Positions 1-8,928 of a stretch of DNA of 41,812 nt are shown here, in pieces. The position numbers and the translations under genes were made by a program. The notes beneath the pieces are model-generated. The model had not been told where the DNA came from. It saw only the letters and a program-made list of their open reading frames with translations, and made no database searches. Source of the DNA: Coemansia sp. RSA 922 (taxonomy: Eukaryota > Kickxellomycota > Kickxellomycetes > Kickxellales > Kickxellaceae); NCBI GenBank assembly GCA_027577415.1, contig JANBQS010000064.1:1-41812 (forward strand). Direction: 5' to 3'. Positions within the stretch are counted from its first letter, which is position 1, and each line of letters starts with the position of its first letter.

Positions 1-377
1 CTTGAAACGTAACACTTCCCAATGCCAAACATCCGCTACAACTATAGTACTATTTCTACTAAACGTTTGAACATGTCGCAATCTAATCAAACAATAATTT
101 ATTAGAAAAGTACAGCAAAACGCAAGTCCCAAAGGGCTATACAAGATAATAATGCACACTGGCGTTTACCAGTAGCATGCTTTTGTCTCGGTTTGCATGA
201 TTATATCCAATGTTGGATAGTATTTATTTTATCGACCTGTTTCATCCGTTTAACGTATGCCATCCGGTGGATTGGCTGATTCGGATTAGGAATGATGCTA
301 GACAACATAGCGTTTATAAGTGTGCATAATGGCGCACAATATGTTGAATTGTTTCTCTAGTTAGCTTAACTCTGGTT
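1..377. other. Left edge, no gene seen
   Basis: AT-rich sequence upstream of the left repeat copy. No open frame with coding character, tRNA-like fold or strong promoter was recognised. The only long frames here run into the repeat and are explained by it. Confidence 0.5.
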
Positions 378-839
378 TTATTATTGTGTGTATTCAATGC
401 TAGCCAAGTTTTTCTATACACTAGGAAATTTGAAAGACATATGCCACATGGGTGCGTTCCTATAAACACAGTAAAAACTCTCTGATACCCAGTGAATAAA
501 ATAACACCCAAACAAGTCCAGAGTCAGAGAAAGTATCATAGTGTCATAGCATGAGTAAGTCGCTATATTTAAGGCCAATTTCACAGCTTTTGCCTTTCTG
601 TTATCATGAAGCCAGTCTTTCCATTTAATACTCATATAAATTGCGCCCCAACTGCTTGCTTACTTGCATTGTCGCGATATTGTCTCAACCAACACTACAG
701 GTGACAAGTGTTCTCGCTGGCCACACTGATGGGATATATGAATAAAATGAGAGACATGCAACCTCCTTACATTCGCCTAGTGGAGTTCAGTCTATATCAT
801 GGGTACAATATTTTACAACAATGTGTTTGTTGCTCAAAG
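378..839 (+). repeat. Left copy of a ~462 bp direct repeat
   Basis: This stretch matches 40910-41373 in the same orientation, roughly 90 percent identical by eye with a few small indels. Two blocks are exactly identical: 535-610 with 41068-41143 (76 bp) and 694-755 with 41228-41289 (62 bp). Similarity stops abruptly at both ends, and no TG...CA termini or target-site duplication are evident. On the minus strand both copies keep a short related open frame starting at the codon for MSIKWK. The frame shifts between copies about 35 codons in, so I treat it as non-coding or decayed. Probably a dispersed repeat. It is not an LTR pair, because the intervening 40 kb is ordinary host genes. Confidence 0.8.
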
Positions 840-941
840 CAATATGGCCAATTATAAAATATTTGCTTGTTGATCTTATAGTGAGTAATGCGATACGTGA
901 TATTAAAGCTGTTGCCCGCTGATATGCATAGAGCTAGTTAA

Positions 942-1643
942 TCAGGCGGCCGACTGCACGGGCTTTAAGGCCTGCTTGCTCTGAGTAGCGGCGGCGGCGG
1001 CAGCAGCCGCGGGGTTAGGGATCTGGAACACCGGAGCGGGAGCCTGCGTCTGAGCAACAACCTGGGCTGGTGCCTGGGCTAGAGTATCGGCCACCACAGT
1101 CTGAGTCTGAGCCTGGGCGATGACCTGGGCCTGAACCTGGGCTTGAGCCTGAGCCAAAGCTTTAGCTTGCGCCTGAGCCTGTGCCTGCGCTTGGGTCTGG
1201 GCCTGGAGCTGAGCTTGAGCTTCAGCCTGAGTTTGAGCTACCGCAGCGGCTTGCGCCTGAACCTGGGACTGAGCTAGTGCAGCGGCTTGAACCTGGGCTT
1301 GTGCCTGCGCCTGAGCCTGAAGCTGCGCCTGGGCCTGGATCTGAGCGTCTGCTGGCTGCTCATTTATGGCGGCAATGCCGGCTGGGGGCGCAACACCGGC
1401 CTGGGCGGCGAGTTGAGCGGCGACGGCTTCTAGGTTGCGTTGTGCGATCATTTGGTTCTGGATGGTGGCGACCTGTTCAGGAGTCATATGGGCACCGCTC
1501 GGGTTTACCCAGGCTGGGTTTACGAGGTAGAGGTCGCGGTTGGTGTTGGGATTTGTCAATGGGTTGTTGGGGTCGATGGGTGGCATGATTGGCGACGCCA
1601 AAGCACAGGCAAACAGGGCAAAGATTCCGATAGCAGCGTGCAT
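942..1643 (-). CDS. Secreted Gln-Ala dipeptide-repeat protein
   Basis: A 233-residue protein of no recognised family. It opens with a classical secretion signal: a hydrophobic core at residues 4-15 and a likely cleavage after the ALAS motif near residue 17. Residues 18-55 are Pro/Asn-rich. Residues ~100-190 are an almost unbroken alternation of Gln and Ala with occasional Val, Leu, Ser, Thr, Glu or Lys, and an Ala run follows near 215. There are no Cys residues in the mature chain. Strict alternation would place Gln on one face and Ala on the other of a beta strand, so a silk- or amyloid-like extracellular or wall role is possible (inference). The frame is kept across the whole repeat. The minus strand is favoured over the 135-codon antisense frame by the signal peptide and by a TATA box 83 bp upstream. 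Confidence 0.75.
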   Translation of the reverse strand: MHAAIGIFALFACALASPIMPPIDPNNPLTNPNTNRDLYLVNPAWVNPSGAHMTPEQVATIQNQMIAQRNLEAVAAQLAAQAGVAPPAGIAAINEQPADAQIQAQAQLQAQAQAQAQVQAAALAQSQVQAQAAAVAQTQAEAQAQLQAQTQAQAQAQAQAKALAQAQAQVQAQVIAQAQTQTVVADTLAQAPAQVVAQTQAPAPVFQIPNPAAAAAAAATQSKQALKPVQSAA

Positions 1644-1725
1644 TTTAGGTTAATAGTGGTGGATGTTGATAGCAAAGTAGTGTGTACTTGTTTCTGACAA
1701 TCCGCTGTTGGAAAAAAGCCTGGGC

Positions 1726-1733
1726 TATTTATA
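1726..1733 (-). promoter_or_regulatory. TATA box of the Gln-Ala protein gene
   Basis: Reading the minus strand, TATAAATA sits in a GC-rich setting 83 bp before the ATG at 1643. It is one of the clearest TATA elements in the window and suggests a strongly or conditionally expressed gene. Confidence 0.6.
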
Positions 1734-2229
1734 CCGCCCTTTCAGCAATGCCGACTGGGCCATGCCTGCTGGAGTACCCATTTAGGTAACAAATAATTGC
1801 GTATTTCTTGGTATTGTCGCATGGAGTGGCGGCTAGTTGACTCAAAGCGCTGGGTGGGTTATTCGGGTGCGGGGTAAAAGAGTTGTCTTGCTCTATCACC
1901 GGGGTTCAGGTTATTGAGGAGTAGAGCTCTCACATTCACGCGATCTCCTCTCCTTTTCCTCCGCAAAATCTCAGACTGCTTAGATAAAAGCCTTGTGTTC
2001 AAAGAGCTTGTCACTCGTTGCTCCTGTCTTGCATCACCACGCCTCAAGGTTAGTAATGCGCATGCTGATCTCAAACCATGTACCAAATACTTGCAATGAA
2101 CATATTTAATATAGCAAAATAAAGCGGCGCCATGCTATAACTAACACAAACGATATACAGATGAGGCCCTGGCGCACATGGCTAGATTTCACTCTGGTAG
2201 TCGGAGAAAAGCATTAAGCTTTGGTGTTG
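1734..2229. other. Intergenic, no gene seen
   Basis: About 500 bp between the upstream region of the Gln-Ala gene and the zinc-finger ORF. Frames of 61-75 codons on both strands (1859-2099) lack domain signals or a convincing leader and are probably chance. Confidence 0.45.
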
Positions 2230-2442
2230 TTACCCCTTGGTTCGGATGCGCATTGCTACCAGGAGCCTGGTGCGCCATGGCCTTTTGGACACTTTCTTGA
2301 CGGAGGCTTCTTCAACTGCGGACGAGGAAATCGAGGCAATGCTTGCCTTCTTGGCTAGACCATGCGCCTTTTGGGCGTGGCTTTCGTACCACGTCCGACT
2401 GTCAAATACAAGTTGACACGACTTGCATACAAACACGGTCAT
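2230..2442 (-). CDS. Small single C2H2 zinc-finger protein
   Basis: A 70-residue ORF with one finger at residues 6-27 fitting C-x2-C-x12-H-x4-H (CKSC...WYESHAQKAH), followed by a Ser/Ala linker and a Lys/Arg-rich tail. A single finger plus a basic tail is compatible with nucleic-acid binding, but one finger alone rarely gives sequence specificity. The ATG at 2442 is preceded on the minus strand by a short AT-rich leader. It could be an intact micro-protein or a remnant exon of a larger gene; no further exon was found in the flanks. The zinc ligands are seen directly; function is unknown. Confidence 0.5.
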   Translation of the reverse strand: MTVFVCKSCQLVFDSRTWYESHAQKAHGLAKKASIASISSSAVEEASVKKVSKRPWRTRLLVAMRIRTKG

Positions 2443-3146
2443 TATATAGTTATGAGAGAGAGGTTGCTAGGTTTAAAAAAGAAACAGACGATAATTAAAT
2501 GACAGATGCAAACAGAGACGGAAAAAGTATACTGTTTTATACTTTTTGTGCAAATTCCGCCTCTATGCCAAATATACAAATAAAAAATCCGCATCTACAC
2601 CACCCGACTCTGACATACATGCGAGCTCCTTAGGCAATTGTCGGTCCTGTGATGATGTACTGCACTACGGGTGTGTAGACTTTGATTATGTCGCCCTCTA
2701 AACATACAACTAACACATGGATGACATGCCATGGATTACGAACACACTAGTAAAGTGCGAGAGGGGCTGTTACCGTGTACAACAAGCGCATGGCAAGCAA
2801 GAGCAAGCGAGGCGTCAAAAAAAAAGTAAAGACACCCCCACCACCAAGTTCATCAAGGATATGCATGCTTACAATGCGCTTGTCATCTTTTGGAACGAGG
2901 TTCTCCTTTGTTTCGCTGCTGTGTCTCCGAGATGTCCCGCTTCCACTTCGAATCGAATCATCCGTGCACGTGCCATGTACACTGCGCAAACAACTTTACG
3001 TCACTTTACATCCTTCGCAATAAATAGGAAGAAGTCGCTTGACTTGTATAGAAAATTTGAATATGATTAATTAAACTATGCACTAGCACAATGTCTTTCG
3101 CTACAATTATATAAAAAAGAAAGAGATATGCCCTTTTTTCCCCCTT
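2443..3146. other. Intergenic, no supported gene
   Basis: About 700 bp between two minus-strand genes. It has a 117-codon plus-strand frame (2717-3070) with no recognisable domain, and short A- and C-runs near 2818-2842. Nothing here rises above background. Confidence 0.45.
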
Positions 3147-3815
3147 CTATCCAGACGTCTGGTGTGGACCCGGGTCGCGGGAATATTCTGGCGGAGGTTC
3201 GGCAGGGGCATCGTAAGCTGGCAGCAGACCCCGTCGCCTGGGAGACGGAGGCGTCAAAGACAAGTGGCCTTCTCGCCCGAAAAGGTCGTCGGGGTTTGGC
3301 CCCATTGCCGAGCATCGCGTCGTGATTCGCGACAACACTACATTCAATAGATCTTTGTTATTTGTCGTGTCGAGCACAACTCCAGGCTCTACCCGACGAA
3401 GAACATCTCTAATCTCTGGAAGCGTGATCCCAGACGGCACAATGGCTTTCAGCATTGGATGAAACTGGCTATTTTCATCTTTACGCCTGTCCCAAGTCCG
3501 TGCTATGCGAATCACCAGTTGTACCTCTATCCCCTCCTGGCCCATGAATAGCCGCTCTAAGAACGATGCTCGAGAATATACCTCGACGATGAGATCGTGT
3601 GTAAAGGTATCGTGGACTGTACACTGGTTGGAAACCATCAAGTTGTTGTCTTCCAGCCACTCTGTTACTTGGTTAAACCGCCCAAGTACACAAAACATTC
3701 GTAAGTGCTCGTTCTCCGCGCTCAGCATAATGTCACCTAGTCGTGGTGGTCGTACACAGTACCCGCCATATGGCATGCCAAATGTCCCTTGTAAATATCC
3801 GTAATGTAGGCTCAT
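3147..3815 (-). CDS. PY-motif family protein, paralogue A
   Basis: A 222-residue soluble protein of a family I do not recognise. It is clearly related to the gene at 23137-23901. Shared landmarks in order: YLQG (7-10), PYGGY (15-19), PPRL (23-26), FCVLG (41-45), DLIVEVY (74-80) and P-x-GITL-x-E (127-134). The C-terminal tail is Pro/Arg-rich and carries LPAY (198-201) then PPEY (208-211). These match the LPxY and PPxY motifs known to bind WW domains of Nedd4/Rsp5-type ubiquitin ligases. No membrane segment or signal peptide is seen. The first ATG lies about 25 bp below a TATAAA-like element, so the leader would be very short. It is transcribed in tandem after TOP2, with its promoter against the TOP2 3' end. 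An adaptor role is inference. Confidence 0.75.
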   Translation of the reverse strand: MSLHYGYLQGTFGMPYGGYCVRPPRLGDIMLSAENEHLRMFCVLGRFNQVTEWLEDNNLMVSNQCTVHDTFTHDLIVEVYSRASFLERLFMGQEGIEVQLVIRIARTWDRRKDENSQFHPMLKAIVPSGITLPEIRDVLRRVEPGVVLDTTNNKDLLNVVLSRITTRCSAMGPNPDDLFGREGHLSLTPPSPRRRGLLPAYDAPAEPPPEYSRDPGPHQTSG

Positions 3816-3985
3816 GAGTTGTATTTAGTCAGAGCGGAGTTTATAGAAGAAATAATGCTCGGAAGAAAGAGAAGACTATTTTCTACTACGCTTCTCGCGC
3901 ATGAACCCTATCAAAGAGAGCCACATGACCGCCGGTTGAATCGGGTGACCGCAACTGTAAGTAGTAGCACAATGGGCCTGGACCA

Positions 3986-6900
3986 CTATTCCATTTCAAA
4001 CTCGTCGTCATCGTCGTCGCCGCCGCCGTCAACAAAGTCCTCGCCCGAGTCGTCCGATATATCCATGTAAACGGGCTTCTTGACTGCCGCCGCACGCCGG
4101 CTTGTCGCTGGCCGGGCCTTAGGGGGCGGTGACGGTGCAGGAGCATCGTCAGCATCCGAACCGGACATTACGCCATCACTCTCCTCGTCGCTGCTGTTAA
4201 TCACCATTTTCTTGGACGCAGCACGACCCTTGGCAGCGGGAGCTACAGCCTTCGCCTTTGCAGCCGCTGGTTTCAGCTTGGAAGCCGATATGGCTGGACT
4301 GGAGGCGCTACTGGCAATACCTGAGTCGACAGGCGTCTGTTTCGCGGCGAGAGTCACACCAGCAGCGGCTGCCACGCTGGTCTTGCGTGCAAACATGTCG
4401 CTGAGCGTGGATTGCTTACCGCCAATCAGCCTCTTGGTAGCGGCCTTTTTGAATATAGTCGCAGCCACATCTTCATCGCTATCTTCCAAATCAGATCCCA
4501 GCGTAATGGGCTCGGCTGGCGGCGGTGGCGCGGGAGTTTCTACCTCAGACTTTGGCTTGACGGCAGGTTTAACATCGGCAGCTTCTTTCTTAGGCTTAGC
4601 TCGCGCTTTCGCCGCGGTCGCCGATGATCCGTTACCCTCGGTCTTGGCTACCTTTTTGGCGGCTGGCTTGTCTGAAAAGTCATCGTCATCCTCGATCTTT
4701 ACAGTATCTGACTTGCGCTTGGCCGCTACAGCCTTCTTTGTTGGCTGACGCGCACGGCCCTTGCCCTTGCCCTTATTGCCGCCTTGCGAACGGCGGTTCT
4801 CTTCGTCATCAACCAGACGCTGCTCGTAGTCGGCAACCATGACGTCCCACAGCTTCTCGACCTCCTCGAGGTCAGTCGTCCATAGATCGATGGGGGTAAG
4901 CGCCAAAAGATCTTCCAGCTTTTGCTGAATGTCGTTCTTTTCCTTGAGCAGCTTCTCGACCTTTTCCATAGTCAGGTTCCAAATGGGCATGGACAGTAGA
5001 TAGTCGTAGTCGCTGACTTCCCCGCTATCCTCAGCTTCGGCCGCCTGTTCAGTGTCGGGATCGCCTGCGACCACAGGCCGGACCTTCTTGGGCATGGGCT
5101 CGTATTTGCGGTCACGCAGCTCCTGGATAATGTCCTTGCGCTTGCGGTTGTTTACAGTCAACTTCTTTTGGATAATCTCCATAACAAAACGCGCACGGTT
5201 GTCAGCCATCTGCAAGTCGCGACCCAGCTTTTCGGCCATATTCTCCTTGCGCAGCTGGTAGTAGCGCAAGCGTAGCGGATAAAAGTCCTCGATAATCTCC
5301 TCTGCGCTCCCGTATCTGCGCAAGCGGCCAGCGCGGTCAAAGCACACCATGTTCGACGTGGCAATCGATGCACTGAGCTTGAAGCGAGTCTCCAATCCCT
5401 CGGCTTCCGCCTTTTGCATCTGCTCCTCAGTCAGCGTCAGCGTAATGTCGACAGTTAGCGTCGACGCGTTGTAGCGGAAATCTCTGATAATCGCCGGGCT
5501 CTTGTCGCCGTTGGTCATCCACTTGTTGAGCTGGGACTTGTACGACTCTGTCCACACTCGCACCGGGAGCTCGGCGATGTGCAGCTCGGTATCAGAGATC
5601 TTCTCGATAGTGCCCAGCGAGCGGAACCGATCAGCGCTCAGCTTTTCAATTGACCCGCGGAAGCCGCGGTACCAAGGGGTCATCGGCTCGAGCGGCTGGT
5701 GGTTCATCAGACGGCGAATGTTGGCAATAATGTCAGAGGGGTTGTAGTTGGGGATGCTAGTACTCCATCCAGTGCCAATGCCCTCAACGCCATTGACTAG
5801 GACCATGGGGAGAACAGGCACAAACCAGCGCGGCTCGACGACTTTGCCATCGTCTGTTAGGTTCTCTAGCAAGGCGTCGTCGTTCTTGTGGAAGATCATG
5901 CGCGTAATCGTGTTGAGGAACGTCGAGATGTAACGAGCGCTCGCCGCGTCTTTGCCGCCAGCCAGACGCGTACCAAAGCTACCTTCGGGCATCAGCAAGT
6001 TGATGTTGTTGCTGCCGACAAAGTCCTGCGCCATGTTGACGATAGTGGCAATCAGGCTCTGGTCGCCGTGGTGGTACATGGCCTTTTCGGTGACCTTTCC
6101 CTGCAGCGAGACGACTTTGATTTCGCTCTTGATGTTGGCATCCAGCGCCGTCCACAGAATCTTGCGCTGGCCGGGCTTTAAACCGTCGACAATCGAGGGG
6201 ATCGAGCGCGAGTTGTCCTCAATTGAGAACAGTACGAGCTCCTTGTTAATAAACTCATCAATGGTGACGGTCGGCTGGTTGTTGTCAACCCACACGCCGG
6301 GCTGATAGGACGCCAGCCACTCTTTGCGGTCGTTAGCGCGCGTCTTGTTGAACGCCATGTCGAGCAGCTTGCGATCATCGACACGAGCAGGCTCAAAGGT
6401 TTTGCGATGAAAGTCGAGCTTGCGGAAATACTCGTGAGCGTCGACATCCTTGGACGTACCCAGACCTTTGTAGTACTTGATGCGCCAGTGCTTAGCCGAC
6501 TCGCCCTGGTCTTCGAACCACTGCTTAAACTCGGTCTCGGTGTAAAAGTCCTTGCGCGTGTTGTTGCGGCGATTGGTAACGCGCACGACGGGCGTGATGA
6601 ACTGTTGCAAAAAGCCGTCTACTTCAAGCAAGCCGGGATACATAGAGTCAAACATGTTGATGAGCAGGCCCTTGATATGGCTGCCGTCGACATCCTGGTC
6701 GGCCATGATGAGCACATGGCCGTAGCGCAGCTGCTCCGTCGACGTGTACTTTGCGCCATGCTTCAAGCCCAAGATCTGCTTGATGTTGGAAAACTCCTTG
6801 TTGTCGGCAATCTGGCTCGACGAGGCGTCACGGACGTTGAGGGGCTTTCCTCGCAAGGCAAAGATGCCAAACTTGTCGCGGCCTTGCACTCCCAGGCCAG

Positions 6901-8485
6901 CCACGGCCAGCGTCTTGGCAGAGTCTCCCTCGGTGAGGATCAGCGTGCAGTCCCGGCTGTGCTTTGTGCCGGCCAAGTTGGCGTCGTCCAGTTTGTCGAT
7001 ACCCGTGATCCGGCTGGTACGCGTGCCGTCAGTCTTCTTCAAGTCACGCTCCTCCTTACGCTTGACCATCATATCGACAAAGTCCTTCAGCTCGGTCTTC
7101 ATGACGGCCTTCATAAAGTCCTCCGAGATCTCGCACTTTGAGCCGAACGCAGTGGTACGCAGCGTCAGGGTCTCCTTAGTCTGCGAGTCAAAGGTCGGGT
7201 TAGCGATCTTGCTGTTGATAAAGAGCCACATGTTGTTCTTGACCAGGTGGGGCTTGATGGTGACCTTGCTCTTCTTGACACTCTCGATAAACTTTTTCGT
7301 GATCTGGTCGGCAATGTAGTTGACATGAGTGCCGCCGCGCGTGGTGTTGATGCTGTTGACAAAGCTGACCTGCTTGAACTGGCCCTCGGACACGGCAAAG
7401 GCGACTTCCCAGCGGTCGCCAAACTTTTTGTAGACGATATCGGGCGACTTTGACGACACTGGCTCGTCCGGATTTGATGGCGGCAGCAAGTAGAGCTCGA
7501 CGTAGGACTTGAAGCCCTTGCTAAGCACAATGGCCTCGCCATTCAAAAAGACCTTGACGCCGTCGACGCAGCCGGCCAAGTCGTAGACGCGTCTAGTGAT
7601 CAAGGCAATGGTGTCGTCGTCCAAGTGCGTCATACGGAACTTTGCAAAGTCGGGCTTAAAGGTGATTTTAGTGTACTCCTTCTTCGTCGCGTGCTTTGTG
7701 ATCTTTGGCTTGCCAATCTTGAGCATGTTGTCGGAAAAGACCTGGTGGTACTTTTTCTGAGAGTTGGCGTCAGCGGTCTCGACGATAAACTCGGTACTAA
7801 AGATGTTGCACAGCTTGGCGCCATATCCGTTGCGGCCACCAGTGATCTTCTCCTCCTTGTCGTTGTAGTTTGACGATGTGAGCAGATGACCAAAAATGAG
7901 CTCAGGAACGTAGGCGTCGTGCTCGCGGTGAACCTCAATGGGAATACCCTTGCCGTCGTTCTGGATAGAGATTATGCCGTTTTCCTTGTCGATGGTGACC
8001 TCAATGCGCTTCATGGTCGGGTCCCTGGCCTTGTTGTCGGCGGCGTTGACCAGAATCTCGTCGACAATCTTGTACAGGCCCGGAGTGTATGTGATGGTGC
8101 GCTGAGCCATGCGCTTAGTGGTAGGGTCATATACCCACATCTCTTCGTCGATGGGTTCGACGGAGCCAATGTAAGTGTCGGGACGGAGCAAAATGTGCTC
8201 GATGGGGGTCTTCTTTTGGTAGATTTCCTCCACGCTAGGGCCCTCTCGCTTGCTAGAAGGGCCGTCTCCGTTGGCAGCCTGACCGGCAGGCTTGGCCTTG
8301 GCCTTGGCCGCAGTGGCTTTGGGCTTTGCCTTGGGCTTTACAGGCTAATAAACACCGGAAATTATAGAAATTAGAACAAATTGCTGACAAATTGCGCGTC
8401 ATTTGCCAATGTACTTGAGCGTGTCACTTACTGAGTCGCCAAGGGCAAAGTCAGAGCCCGCGTCCGAGTCATCAAAGTCAGACAT
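3986..8485 (-). CDS. TOP2: DNA topoisomerase II (two exons)
   Basis: Type IIA topoisomerase, which passes one duplex through a transient double-strand break using ATP; nuclear, essential for chromosome segregation. Exon 1 is 8485-8432 (18 acidic residues). The intron is 8431-8345 (87 bp, GTAAGT...TTATTAG, phase 0) and exon 2 is 8344-3986, giving 1470 residues. Landmarks: GHKL ATPase with EILVNAADN (~114-122) and GRNGYGAKL (~188-196); TOPRIM with EGDSA (~490-494) and the metal-binding DQDVDG (~567-572); catalytic Arg-Tyr at ~822-823 in the SARYIS motif. The Lys/Ala- and Asp-rich C-terminal domain (from ~1240) ends in an acidic tail. All catalytic residues are present and length fits fungal Top2. 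An in-frame upstream ATG at 8638 would add 51 residues resembling a mitochondrial presequence (see findings). Confidence 0.97.
8345..8431 (-). other. TOP2 intron
   Basis: 87 bp, 5' GTAAGT and 3' TTATTAG, phase 0. Removing it joins the acidic MSDFDD start to the Lys-rich segment before the ATPase domain. Without it exon 1 stops after nine more codons. Confidence 0.85.
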
Positions 8486-8638
8486 GTTGATAGAATAAGG
8501 TGATAAAGTTGACAAGCGACGTGCAGCAGCTGGCACGCGAATGGAGAAATTGAATGCGGTAGAAGCAAAAGCCGAGCGGGTCTGATAAAGTAAATAATAT
8601 TTAGAGAGTGATGGATATAAAGACCGGGCAGCATTCAT

Positions 8639-8928
8639 AGTACCGATGATATTACATCCGAAACGGAGCGCAGAGGAGTTGCTCGCAGTCCAACTGAACG
8701 CGATTTGTTTACGACTGCGCAGATCCGAGCTAATTCCGGTAGATCAGGCAAAAATGATTACCGGATTTGGATTAGAAATTTTCTTTTTTTGTTGGGGGTT
8801 GGCATGTACGACACATCAAGGAAGCGCTCATAGCAGACAGTTGTTGTTGTTGCTGGTCGTTTTCAAATCTAATACTACTATTTACATCTCTAATTTCTTC
8901 AGCCTATTTTTTTTAAAAGAAAGTAAGA
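8639..8928. promoter_or_regulatory. Divergent TOP2 / importin promoter
   Basis: Intergenic stretch between the furthest upstream TOP2 ATG (8638, minus) and the importin ATG (8929, plus). It contains T-rich tracts and TTG triplets just before the importin gene. It is probably bidirectional; no specific factor site was recognised. Confidence 0.45.

Noticed and set aside
1181..1588. 135-codon plus-strand frame over the Gln-Ala repeat
   Set aside because: It is the antisense reading of the repeat; the minus frame has a signal peptide and TATA box.
2717..3070. 117-codon plus-strand frame
   Set aside because: No domain, three overlapping frames of similar length, and no consistent coding character.
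6407..7141. 244-codon plus-strand frame antisense to TOP2
   Set aside because: The opposite strand encodes the conserved TOPRIM and winged-helix core; this frame has no domain or leader.
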